Positions 30,004-39,708 of a stretch of DNA of 64,000 bases are shown one piece after another. The stretch spans positions 3,472,001-3,536,000 of the forward strand of contig JAXHLQ010000001.1 in NCBI GenBank assembly GCA_034522175.1, in the 5' to 3' direction. The notes under the pieces were generated by a model. It had not been told where the DNA came from. It saw only the letters and a list, made by a program, of their open reading frames with translations, and searched no databases. Source of the stretch: JAIPDZ01 sp034522175 (GTDB taxonomy: Bacteria > Desulfobacterota > DSM-4660 > Desulfatiglandales > Desulfatiglandaceae). Numbering within the stretch: position 1 is the first letter of the stretch; each line of letters begins with the position of its first letter. The translations under genes were made by a program, and so were the position numbers.

Positions 30004-30434
30004 TACGCCACCTCAGCTCTCTTCTTGATAAAGTAATTGGCCGGGCCGAGGGCCTTCACCTCTTCGGCGACGGTGTTGGCCACTTCCACAAATTTGGTTG
30101 CCTCTGCAGAAGATATCCAGGAGAAATGGAGTCGTCCGGGCTCAATCCCGACATGTTCCAGCAGCCCCTTCAACAACGCGAATTTCCGTCTTGCGTAGTA
30201 ATTACCCTCCAGGTAATGGCAGTCTCCGGGATGTCACCCGGATACCCAGACACCGTCTGAGCCGTGCCGGAACGCAGAGAGGATGAATTTGGGGCTCACC
30301 CTGGCGGAACAGGGGACCCGGATAATGCGGAAGTTGGGCGGGTACTGAAAACGGCTCACGCCCGCCAGATCAGCAGCGCCATAGCTGCACCAGTTACATA
30401 AAAATGTGGTGATCTTGGGATCCCGGTCACTCAT
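30003..30434 (-). CDS. MvhD/FlpD-type [2Fe-2S] electron-transfer protein, selenoprotein
   Basis: 143 residues including one UGA-encoded residue. MvhD links a flavin or hydrogenase module to HdrA. Seen are ITTFLCNWCSYGAADLAG near the start, RVPCSARVSP, and FRHGSDGVWVSG-UGA-HPGDCHYLEGN. The family has cysteine in G-C-HPGDCHY, and UGA at 30234-30236 replaces exactly that codon while the frame continues with a good family C-terminus to TAA at 30003. ATG at 30434 follows AGGAGAGAAAA. A perfect 6-bp hairpin follows the UGA. The gene lies 33 bp after the HdrA fusion and one base overlaps the FlxC-like gene. Confidence 0.93.
30201..30217 (-). promoter_or_regulatory. putative bacterial SECIS hairpin of the MvhD-type gene
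   Basis: The RNA sequence is AUUACC-UGGAG-GGUAAU, a perfect 6-bp stem with a 5-base loop. It begins 16 nt after the UGA, inside the coding region (residues HYLEGNYY). Distance and size fit bacterial SECIS elements bound by SelB. Confidence 0.65.
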
Positions 30435-30467
30435 TTTTCTCTCCTGTCATTATGATATGCTTGAGGG

Positions 30468-33400
30468 TCATATTTCGTTGATCATCGCCATGATCTGATC
30501 GGTCCCGAATCCCTAAGATTAAGGGCCCCGGAACGGCAGGATGCCACGCACAGGCCACACCCTTTGCACAGGACGGGGTTGATTTCCGCCTTTCCGGTGA
30601 AGGGCCCTTCTTCAATGAAGGACGGGGCCGAGTAGGGGCACAATTCCACACAGACCCCGCAGCTGCTGCACAGCATGGGGTTGACCCGGGCAATGGTGCC
30701 GCTCACCTGAATGTGCTTTCGTGCCAGCAGGGTCACGGCACGGGATGCGGCTGCCTGGGCCTGGGCCACCGACTCATCGATGGGTTTGGGATAGTGGGCC
30801 ATGCCGCAGAGGAAGACGCCGTCGGTGGCAAATTCCGAGGGTCCCAGCTTGGCGTGGGCCTCCACGAAAAACCCATCCTCATTCATGGGGATCTTGAAAA
30901 ACTGTGCCAGTTTTTCGTCTTTATAGGGGACGATGGCCGTGGCGAGGGATAGGAGATCCGTCCGCATGAGAAGGGGTCTTCCCAAAATGCTGTCCACGAT
31001 TTCAATTTCGAGCCCATCGTCTGTCGCTCTCACCTGGGGCTTCTGATCCTTTGAGTATCTGAAAAAGAGGATGCCGGCAGCCCTTGCCTTTCTGTAGAGG
31101 TATTCCCGCTCCCCGTAGGTCCGGATATCCCGGTACAGGATCGAGACGTTCATATCCGGATTCAGTTCCTTGAGATGAATGGCGCTTTCCATGGAATGGG
31201 TGCAGCATACCCGGGAGCAGTAGGGCCGCTCTTCGTTACGGGACCCCACGCACTGAATGAATACCGCATCCTGGATATCCTTGAGGGATGGATCGTCCGC
31301 CATGAACCGTTTGTCCAGTTCCTGATGGGTTACCACCCGGGCGTCTTTTCCATAAAGGTATTCATCGGGTTTATATTCACCGGCTCCCGTGGCGATAACC
31401 GTAACGCCATGCTCGAAGGCGTCTTCCTTCCCCTCCCTACGCAGGGTGGTGGCAAAACTCCCCACAAATCCATCCACGTGGGTCAGTTCGGTACCGAGAC
31501 GGATATCGATCCTGGAATCGGATTCCACGGAACGGATCAACTCCTGCAGATGCGCTTGAATATCCTCGTTCTTCCATGTCTTGAAGAGGTTGAGGGCCTG
31601 CCCCCCTAAAGTGTCTGACCGCTCCACGAGACAGACATCATACCCCTGAGTGGAGAGGCTTTTTGCGGCGGCCATCCCCGATATGCCGCCGCCTACAACG
31701 AGGCCCCGCTGGTCCACATCCACTTCCACCTCCTGGAGCGGCTCCAGGAGGGCCACCTTGGCCACTGCCATCCTCACCAGGTCCCTGGCCTTGTCTGTGG
31801 CCATTTGGGGATCATTCTTGTGAACCCAGGAATCCTGGTTTCGGATGTTGGTCATCTCGAAGAGGTACTTGTTCAACCCGGCATTAATCAGGGTTTCCTG
31901 AAAAAGGGGTTCATGGGTCTTGGGCGTGCACGCTGCCACAACGATCCGGTTGAGGTGGTTTTCCCTGATGACCTGGGTCATGGCGTCCTGGGTGTCCTGG
32001 GAACAGCTGTACAGGTTGTCCGCCACGTATTCCACATAGGGCAGGGAGGCCGCATAATCCCGTACCGCACCCACATCCACCACGCCGCTGATGTTGATGC
32101 CGCACTGGCAGACGAAGACACCGATCCTGGGACGCTCCCCCACAATGGACCGTTCTTTGGGAATTTCCCGACTGCGGGTGAGCGTGCCCCTCGCCGCACT
32201 GAGGAGCCCGCCGGCCTCGGTGGCTGCCGAGCTGGCCTCGATGACGGACTGGGGAATGTCCTTGGGGCCGGTGAAGGCACCACAGACATAAACCCCTTTT
32301 CGGGAGGTGGCCGCCGGTTGAAATGAACCGGTTTGGCAGAATTCTCCCTCGGTCAGGTCGATATCCATGTCGCCGGCAAGGGCCGCCACATCGGGTGCGG
32401 TTTCCAGGCCCACGGAGAGGACCACGAGATCGAAGGACTCCTCCTGAAACTTGCCCTGTTCATCCGCATACCGGATGACCACATCTTCACCTTCGTCCGC
32501 CGGATCAATGGTATGGACCCGTGAACGGACAAAGCGGATCCCGTGTTTTTCCCGGGCGTCATTGTAATACCGTTCGAAGTCCTTCCCATGGGTCCGCATA
32601 TCCATGAAGAATATTGCACAGTCCAGATCATCCCCGGCGTGTTCCTTGGCGATCACCGCCTCTTTAATGGCATACATGCAGCAGGCGGACGAACAGTACC
32701 CATGATCGCAGCGATTGATGTCCCTCGACCCAACACACTGGAGCCAGGCAATCTTTTTCGGTTCCTTGTGATCCGACAGCCGGATGAGATGGCCGGTGGT
32801 GGGCCCGGACGCGGACAGAATCCGTTCAAATTCCATGGACGTGATGACGCTGGGATGGTTGAGATAGTTGTAGGTCTCGAATTGAGACGGGTCAAAGGGC
32901 TGAAATCCCGGGGCAAGGATGATGGAGCCCACGTTCAGTTCCAGCTGCTCGGGCCTTTGCGCATGGGTGTCCAGGGTCACGGCATCCGCACCGCAGGCCT
33001 CCACACACTGGTAGCACTCACAGCAGTACCCGCAGTTGAGACATCGGCCGGCCTCGTAGCCGCCCGCGGCCGCATCATAACCGAGTTCCACCTCGTCGAA
33101 GTTCGCTTTCCGCTTTTCAGTAGGCAGCTCGGGCATTTTGGCTCGCGTTCTGGGTGTTTCGCCCTCAGGGATGGGCCGGTATTGCGGATTATCGGTTGCG
33201 ATGGGGGTCCGGCCTTCGGCCATATCCCGGCCGTCGAGGTATCTGATGATGGATTCAGCGGCCTCCCGGCCTGCCGCAACGGCACCGATGGCCACCCAGG
33301 GTCCGGTTTGCAGATCCCCTCCGGCAAAGAGACCCTTTCGTCCGGTCTCATAAGTGACGGGATCGACTTCGGTGGTTCCCCATCGAGTGAAATCGAGGCC

Positions 33401-34906
33401 TTCGATGTCTTCCAATGTGGAAAGATCCGGCCGCTGACCGATGGCCGGGATGAGTTGATCGATCTTTATATCGAATTCACTCCCCGGTATGGGAACGGGT
33501 CTTCGCCGGCCGGATGAATCGGGTTCGCCCAGTTCCATGCGGATGCATCTCAAACCGGCAATCTGCCCCTCTTCAACGAGGGCCTCCTGGGGCGCACAGA
33601 GGTAGACAATGTTGACGCCCTCTGATTCCGCTGCCTGGATTTCTTCCTCCCAGGCGGGCATCTCGGCCCGGGTACGGCGGTAGAGGATGGTCACCTCATC
33701 GGCCCCGAGGCGAACGGCGGAGCGGGACACGTCAATGGCCACATTTCCGCCCCCGATGATGGCCACCCGTTTGCCCACCTCGGCCTTTCCTTTGAGGTTC
33801 ACCTCACGCAGAAAATCCACGCCCTGACGAACCCCTTGGGATTTTTCTCCCGGGATGCCGAGTTCGATCCCCCTGTGGGCGCCGAGGGCGAGATAGACGG
33901 CCCTATAGCCCTTGTTGAAGAGATCATCCACGCTCAGATCCGGACCCAATGGGGTGCCGGTCTTGAGTTCTACGCCGAGATTGGTGATGAGTTCGATTTC
34001 CTGATCGAGGATTTGGGGGGGGAGACGATGGTCCGGAATGCCGACCCGCAGCATCCCGCCGGGTTCGGGCAGGGCCTCGTACAGGGTGGAAAGGACGCCT
34101 TTTCGGGCCAGGTGATAGGCAGCGGATAGCCCGGCAGGGCCGGACCCGATGATGGCCACCTTTTCATCCCGCGCCGGCATACAGTCGATTTTGATCTTTC
34201 TGGGGTCACACTGATCCGCGGCGAGGCGTTTGAGATCCCGGATGGCCACAGGATCGTCCACCTCACATCGTCGGCAGGCATCTTCACACCCGTGCGGGCA
34301 TATGCGGCCCAAAACCCCGGGAAGGGGGAGGTCTTCCATGATGATTTTGAGGGCTTCTTCATATTTACCCTGACCCACCATCTGGACATACCCCTGCACA
34401 TTCAGTCCGGCCGGGCAGGCCAGGCGGCACGGGGCCTTATCCGCCTTTTCGATGGCATATGCGCCCGGAATGGCCTGGGCATACTTCTTGTAGGTCGCCT
34501 TGCGATCCACCAGACCGTGGTCGTATTCGCTGGGGAGCGACACCGGACAGACGTCGGAGCAGTCGCCGCAGGCGGTACATTTGGTGTCATCGATATATCG
34601 GGGAGTTTTGTCGACGGTGACGGTGAAGTTTCCCTCTGATCCCTCAACATTGGCAACCTGAGCACAGGTGATCAGGTTGATGTTCAGATGCCGGCCGACC
34701 TCGACCAGTTTCGGAGAGATAATTCACATGGCACAGTCATTGGTGGGGAAAGTCTTATCCAGTTCGCTCATGACCCCGCCAATGGCCGAAGATTTTTCCA
34801 CAAGGTGGACGAGGTATCCCGAATCGGCCAGATCCAGGGCAGCCTGCATGCCGGCAATACCCCCGCCAACCACCATGACCGCTCCAACGGTTTTCTGTGA
34901 CATCAA
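30468..34906 (-). CDS. giant HdrA fusion (HdrA N-part + GltD-like + full HdrA), selenoprotein, frame break near 3' end
   Basis: About 1479 residues. Order: FAD start (MVVGGGIAGMQAALDL); NDCAM-UGA-IISPKLVEVGRH with UGA at 34724-34726 as codon 61; ferredoxin motif CTACGDCSDVCPV; GltD/NfnB-like NAD(P)H module (VAIIGSGPAGLSAAYHLA about 228); cysteines GYCCECYQCVEACG; HdrA core (WLQCVGSRDINRC); then a second complete HdrA core (GLVVGGGISGMAAAKSL about 1080) and two C-terminal [4Fe-4S] motifs (CSSCGVCVELCP, CKGCGLCVASC). At 30511-30513 one missing base moves the end. Corrected, it finishes GFGTDQIMAMINEI with stop at 30468, the normal HdrA terminus; uncorrected it stops at 30482. It heads the operon with MvhD and the Flx-like subunits. 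Confidence 0.92.
34695..34714 (-). promoter_or_regulatory. possible bacterial SECIS hairpin of the second HdrA gene
   Basis: The RNA starts 9 nt after the UGA. CCGA pairs with UCGG, an internal AA/G bulge follows, then CU pairs with AG around a GGUCG loop. The stem is short, so it is only a candidate. Confidence 0.45.
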
Positions 34907-35191
34907 AGACTCCTTAAGGCGAATTCAAAAATATGGGAATTGGTTTTTTCATCAGCGGATATGAATTCGAACTTTTTCTCATAAACCCCGTAAACTGTCA
35001 ATAAAAATTAGAGAAAATTCCTTGTTGGCCGACTTTCCGGAAAAGCTGAAGAAAACGAGGGGGTAAATATCATCTTGAATCGAGTATATGTCAATGTTAG
35101 AGTAACAGGCCGGGATTATATGGGATCTACTCCTGAATGATTTTCAAAATCAGCTGGATATGGGTTTGGTCCCCATAGGGAGGAGAACGGC
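34907..35191. promoter_or_regulatory. divergent intergenic region between the HdrA operon and the kinase gene
   Basis: An AT-rich stretch of 285 bp that must hold promoters for both directions. The GAATTC-centred strings near 34922 and 34972 form short repeats. No convincing sigma70 or sigma54 boxes were identified by eye. Confidence 0.5.
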
Positions 35192-36748
35192 ATGTCGTGT
35201 TCAAATGACGAAAGGGACATGGTGCGAATCGGTCTGTTAGGAGGTGACTCATTCTGCTCGGAATTCATAACGGATGTGTGTTCCTATGGCGAGCAGTACC
35301 CCAACGGGGCGAGGATTGTCGCCGTGGCCGATCCGGACCCTCAATCTCCGGGGATGATACTCGCAGATAAGCTGGGGCTTGCAACCGTGACGGACTATCA
35401 TGACCTTTATGATTCTTCCTATGATATCAACTTGCTGATCTGTATGCGGCGTGACGACGCCATGTTTGAAGATATCTTCCGGACGAAACCGGACCACATT
35501 CGCCTGTTGGCCCACCAGGTGTTTTGCCTGTTGTGGAATACGGTCAAACTCCGTGAAAAGGCGTTGGAAGAGCGGACCGAAGAACTGACCACCATTGTGG
35601 ACGGTATCCAGGATTTTATCCTGGTGATTACGCCGGAGCGGAAGATCGTGGAGGTCAATAAGTCCTTCCTGGAGCAAATGGGGTATACCCGCGAGGAGGT
35701 GATCGGCCGGACCTGCCACGAGATTTTTCAGAATGTTCTGACCCCCTGTGAATCCGGCGACATCGTATGTCCGCTCAATGAAGTCATCCGGAACAAGCGG
35801 CCCAGCCAGCAGGTGCTGACCCGGGTGAATCATGATGGCGGGCAGCGGTACTTTGAGGTGACCCTCTTTCCCATATGGGAAAAAGATGGCAAAATCCTCC
35901 GCTTCATCGAGGTCAGCCGGGATATCACCGATAGGAAGAACCAGGAGGAGGAGATCACCCGGCGTCTCGAGGCCATGGTGGAAGAACGGACCCGCCAGCT
36001 TGAGGAAAGTCATGCCAAGGTGCTGCACCAGGACAAGATGGCCTCCCTTGGAAAACTTTCCGCATCGGTGGTGCACGAGATCAACAACCCCATTGCCGGA
36101 ATTCTGAATCTGATCATGCTGCAAAAGCGGATTATGGGGGAACAGAGCCTCGGGGAGGATCAGGTCGAGCAGTTCAAGCACTACATCGATCTCATGGAAA
36201 CAGAGACCCGGCGAATCGGACGCATTGTTTCCAACCTCCTGGCCTTTTCCCGTCAGTCCAAAGTCAAACCCGAGGCCGTGAATCTGAACCGGGTGATCGA
36301 AAAATCGCTGTTTTTGAATGCCAATCTCATGAAGATCAAGGGAATTAAAACAGAAACCGATTTGGATCGGCAACTGCCGGATATCATGGGTTCTGAAGAC
36401 CAGCTCCAGCAGATCTTCATGAATTTGATTTCCAATGCGGCGGAGGCCATGGAGTCGTCCGGCGGCGAGTTGCGAATTGAAACCCGAGCGTCCAAAGAGA
36501 AAAATGAGATCAACGTCCGGGTATCAGACACGGGGGTGGGGATATCGAAAGATCATCTGTCCAAGCTCTTTGAGCCCTTTTTTACCACCAAGAAAAAAGG
36601 CAAAGGCGTGGGACTGGGTCTCTCGGTGGTGTACGGGATTATTAAAGAGCACGGGGGGAGTATCCATGTGGAATCCGAGGTGGAGAAAGGAACCACCTTT
36701 ACGGTGACCTTTCCCGTGGACGGGACAGATCCTGAGAGGGTTGACTGA
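35192..36748 (+). CDS. PAS-containing histidine kinase with dehydrogenase-like N-terminal domain
   Basis: 518 residues, no membrane segments. Residues 10-110 look like a Gfo/Idh/MocA-type nucleotide-binding fold (VRIGLLGGDSF ... IVAVADPDPQSPG ... ADKLGLATVTDYHDLYD). A PAS domain follows (IVDGIQDFILVITPERKIVE ... GYTREEVIGRTCHEIF), then a coiled segment, the HisKA box (SASVVHEINNPIAGILNL) and the ATPase domain (N box LISNAAEAMES, G1 VSDTGVGISKDH, G2 GKGVGLGLSVVYGI). It is a cytoplasmic sensor, so a redox or metabolite signal is likely. The response regulator is 29 bp downstream. It is divergent from the HdrA/Flx operon, a probable target. ATG at 35192 has GGGAGGAG upstream. Confidence 0.88.
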   Translation: MSCSNDERDMVRIGLLGGDSFCSEFITDVCSYGEQYPNGARIVAVADPDPQSPGMILADKLGLATVTDYHDLYDSSYDINLLICMRRDDAMFEDIFRTKPDHIRLLAHQVFCLLWNTVKLREKALEERTEELTTIVDGIQDFILVITPERKIVEVNKSFLEQMGYTREEVIGRTCHEIFQNVLTPCESGDIVCPLNEVIRNKRPSQQVLTRVNHDGGQRYFEVTLFPIWEKDGKILRFIEVSRDITDRKNQEEEITRRLEAMVEERTRQLEESHAKVLHQDKMASLGKLSASVVHEINNPIAGILNLIMLQKRIMGEQSLGEDQVEQFKHYIDLMETETRRIGRIVSNLLAFSRQSKVKPEAVNLNRVIEKSLFLNANLMKIKGIKTETDLDRQLPDIMGSEDQLQQIFMNLISNAAEAMESSGGELRIETRASKEKNEINVRVSDTGVGISKDHLSKLFEPFFTTKKKGKGVGLGLSVVYGIIKEHGGSIHVESEVEKGTTFTVTFPVDGTDPERVD

Positions 36749-36777
36749 ACACAGACTACAGGTCGAAGAGGGCGTTC

Positions 36778-38121
36778 ATGGATCGTGCAAAAATACTGAT
36801 CGTTGATGATGAACTGATCATGCGGGAGTCTCTGAAAGGATGGCTCGAACGGGATGGGTATCATGTGGAGATGTCGGCCAGCGGGGAAGATGCCCTCGAT
36901 CGGCTCAAGAACGTGAAGTTCGACATTCTTCTCGTGGATATGAAAATGGAAGGAATGAGCGGGCTTGATGTGCTTAAACAGGTGAAACAGAGCGATCCGG
37001 ATGTGGCCGTCGTCATTATCACCGCCTATGGCTCCATTGCGAATGCCATTGAAGCCATGAAAAGGGGGGCCTATGACTATCTTCTCAAACCCTTTGATCC
37101 CAATGAACTGGGGATGCTGATCGAGAGGGTGTTGCGGCATCAGGCCCAGGAGAGGGAAAATCTCTTTTTGAGGGCGCAGCACAAGGACCGTACCCGCTTC
37201 GAGAACATGATCGGGCAGGCAGCCCCCATGCAGGAGGTGTTCGCCTTCATAGAAGACGTCGCCGGGACAGAGTCCACGGTGTTGATTACGGGGGAGACCG
37301 GTACGGGTAAGGGCCTGGCGGCGAAGGCCATCCACACCAAGAGTTCCCGAAGCGGAGGACCCTTTGTGGTGGTGAACTGTGGAAGTTTTCCGGAGCACCT
37401 CCTGGAAAGCGAGCTTTTCGGCCATCAGAAGGGGGCGTTCACGGATGCCAAGGCCACCAAAAAGGGGCGACTGGAACTGGCCCACGGCGGGACTCTTTTC
37501 CTGGATGAAATCGGCGAGATCAGCATGCGGATGCAGATTGACATGTTGCGGGTCATCGAAGACAAGATCTTCTACCGGGTGGGCGGGACGCAACCCCTGG
37601 AGGTGGATTTTCGCATTATTGCCGCCACCAACAGAGACCTCGAAGCGGCCATCAAGGAAAAGGCTTTTCGCGAAGACCTCTATTACCGGTTGAATGTCAT
37701 CTCATTTAAGATGCCGCCCCTTCGATCCCGAAAAGCCGACATACCGCTTCTGGCGGAGCGTTTCATGCGGCGTTTTTCGCAGGAGACCAATAAGCATGTG
37801 GATCAGATTTCTCGGGAGGCCATGGATGAACTCATGCTCTATGAGTGGCCGGGTAACGTACGGGAATTGGAAAACGCCATCGAACGGGCGGTTGTGGTGG
37901 CCAAGACGCGGCGTATCCTGCTTGAGAATCTGCCCATTTTTCGAGGAGAACGCGTCAAGGGCCCGGAAAACGAATCCCTCCAGGAGATGGAGAAATCCCA
38001 CATTACGCGTATTCTCAAGGAAAATGACTGGAATATCTCCAAGGCATCAGAGATCTTAAACATTGACCGCTCCACCCTGTATAACAAGATCAGAAAATAT
38101 CACATCCAAAGGCCTGATTGA
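36778..38121 (+). CDS. sigma54-dependent NtrC-family response regulator
   Basis: 447 residues. Receiver (ILIVDDELIMRESL, phospho-Asp in ILLVDMKMEGMSG, lysine in YLLKPFDP), AAA+ domain (Walker A GETGTGKG, Walker B TLFLDEIGEIS, arginine region LYYRLNVISFKMPPLRSRK) and a Fis-type helix-turn-helix (NISKASEILNIDRSTLYNK). The sigma54-contact loop is GAFTDA rather than GAFTGA. It pairs with the kinase just upstream and should activate a sigma54 promoter. The stop overlaps the TTG start of the next gene. The intact frame contrasts with the broken homologue at 4.5-5.9 kb. Confidence 0.92.
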   Translation: MDRAKILIVDDELIMRESLKGWLERDGYHVEMSASGEDALDRLKNVKFDILLVDMKMEGMSGLDVLKQVKQSDPDVAVVIITAYGSIANAIEAMKRGAYDYLLKPFDPNELGMLIERVLRHQAQERENLFLRAQHKDRTRFENMIGQAAPMQEVFAFIEDVAGTESTVLITGETGTGKGLAAKAIHTKSSRSGGPFVVVNCGSFPEHLLESELFGHQKGAFTDAKATKKGRLELAHGGTLFLDEIGEISMRMQIDMLRVIEDKIFYRVGGTQPLEVDFRIIAATNRDLEAAIKEKAFREDLYYRLNVISFKMPPLRSRKADIPLLAERFMRRFSQETNKHVDQISREAMDELMLYEWPGNVRELENAIERAVVVAKTRRILLENLPIFRGERVKGPENESLQEMEKSHITRILKENDWNISKASEILNIDRSTLYNKIRKYHIQRPD

Positions 38122-38687
38122 CCGTGACGCATTCCCGGAAGGTTGTCATCTCTCCCATTGGAGAAGCGGCCACTGAAATCATAGACGCCCTTGCTGAAGA
38201 AATCACGCGGGTTTTCGGGTTCGAAACCGAGATCGTCCCCCTGCTCGACGCCATTCATTTTGCCTTTGATCCGGTGCGGTGCCAGTACCATTCCACGCCT
38301 GTGCTGGAAAAATTGTCCGCCGCGGCCCCTTCACACGCCCTCAAGGTGCTGGGTATTGCTCAGGAGGATCTATTCATTCCGATCCTGACCCACGTCTACG
38401 GGGAGGCGGAGCTGGGGGGGAAATCGTGTCTGGTGTCCACCTACCGGTTGAAAGAAGATCTGTCCATCGGTTTTGAGGGACGGGTGTATCAGGAACGTAT
38501 CATCAAAGAAGCCGTCCACGAATTGGGCCATACCTTTGATCTTCGTCACTGCCCGGAAAAATCGTGCATCATGCACTATTGCCACTGCATAGCGGATGTG
38601 GATCGAAAGGGGAGAGAACTCTGCCGGTATTGCAGCGTCTTGTTGAAGGATGAATTGAACCGCATTCGGAGCGAGAAGGGTGTCTGA
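38118..38687 (+). CDS. amzA: archaemetzincin-like zinc metalloprotease
   Basis: 189 residues. The zinc motif is HELGHTFDLRHC followed by C-x4-C-type cysteines (PEKSCIMHYC) and a final CRYC pair, the archaemetzincin signature with a second, cysteine-bound zinc. The family usually has HExxHxxGLxHC, and here D stands in place of the G. Earlier parts (VYGEAELGGKSCLVSTYRL) match the family. Cellular substrates are unknown. Start is TTG at 38118 overlapping the regulator stop (TTGA), or GTG at 38124. It is co-transcribed with the two-component genes. Confidence 0.85.
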   Translation: MTVTHSRKVVISPIGEAATEIIDALAEEITRVFGFETEIVPLLDAIHFAFDPVRCQYHSTPVLEKLSAAAPSHALKVLGIAQEDLFIPILTHVYGEAELGGKSCLVSTYRLKEDLSIGFEGRVYQERIIKEAVHELGHTFDLRHCPEKSCIMHYCHCIADVDRKGRELCRYCSVLLKDELNRIRSEKGV

Positions 38688-38705
38688 AGGGTTTTCAGAA
38701 ATACC

Positions 38706-39634
38706 CTAAGTCCTCAAGAACTGCCTTGCGAGTCGATCCCAGCCCAATTGGGGGAGATTGCCTGAAATATCAGGGGCGAGAACCCCGCCGTCGGTGGCCA
38801 TAGGCCCTGCCTCGGCTTCTATGAGTTGATAGAGGGTGTCGATTTCCTTGTTAAGGAAATCAGCAGTTTCGCCGTGAATCATCAGGTGTTTCAGGTCTTC
38901 CCTCAGATTCTCTGCATGCACCCGCATGACCCAGCCCGCGGCGTAAGGATGGTCGGCCGCAAGACCGCCTGTATCCCTCAACCCGGGATTGATGTCCGTC
39001 ACGATCCCGCTGACAGGGGACATGACCACGGCCCTTTTATTCCCTTTTTGTACGGCAGTGTCCGGATCGCCCTGTTTGATCCGTTTCCCCACAAGCGGGG
39101 ACCGGATGGCATCCAATGGACCCAAGAGCCTCAGTGAAAAATCATCCATGCCGATCCTGACATACGGACCTTCCTCCAGCATGGCCCATGCGTGTCCTTT
39201 GTGAAGGTAATATCCCTGGGGGATTTTGAACCCCCTGATTTGGGAGATGTCCAGTGGCGTCACCACCGCACGGACCGTATGCTGCGCGTCGAAATACTGA
39301 TCGAACTCACAGGTGGGACACTGGTAATCATGGGTGCACAGTCTGAAACCGATACGGCCCTTCATGTGGTGAATACAGGGCCGATTGGCCCTGGGGAGGC
39401 GCTTCAGCTTGTCGGACCAATGGATGATCCGACCCCTTTTCCCTGTGGGACAATACCTTGGCGGGCGAGCCGATTGTTCTCGGCTGAGACCTTGTTCAGG
39501 GCCCGATCAAATGGGCACGACGCGCACTCATAATCCCTGTCACACCACTTCTTTTGGATCACCCCCGCCTGCATCCACAGGCAGGGGTGAGTGCTGGATA
39601 TAATCGCATCGGTTGCGCAGCGTATCGACATCAT
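38706..39634 (-). CDS. GcvH-like lipoyl-domain protein with duplicated cysteine modules (frame break)
   Basis: About 310 residues once a frame break at the C4 run 39433-39436 is repaired (one missing base). Two N-terminal modules share the pattern C-x13-C-x5-C-x2-C-x2-D: CLWMQAGVIQKKWCDRDYEC followed by ASC, and CIHHMKGRIGFRLCTHDYQC followed by PTC. Then comes a GcvH-type fold (GYYLHKGHAWAMLEEG, RIGMDDFSLRLLG, MSPVSGIVTDINPGL, GWVMRV). A lysine (NKRAVVMSPVSG) lies near the lipoylation position but one residue closer to SPV than in canonical GcvH. The cysteines could bind zinc or Fe-S. It is a paralogue of the next gene; both run on the minus strand. Function is not recognised. ATG at 39634 has GGAGG upstream. 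Confidence 0.78.
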
Positions 39635-39708
39635 CTAAGCGGTCCTCCATGGTGTTCACTGCTGTCCTTGGGGAGATCTTTTCCTCTCTCGGGATGAAGT
39701 AAACTCAC

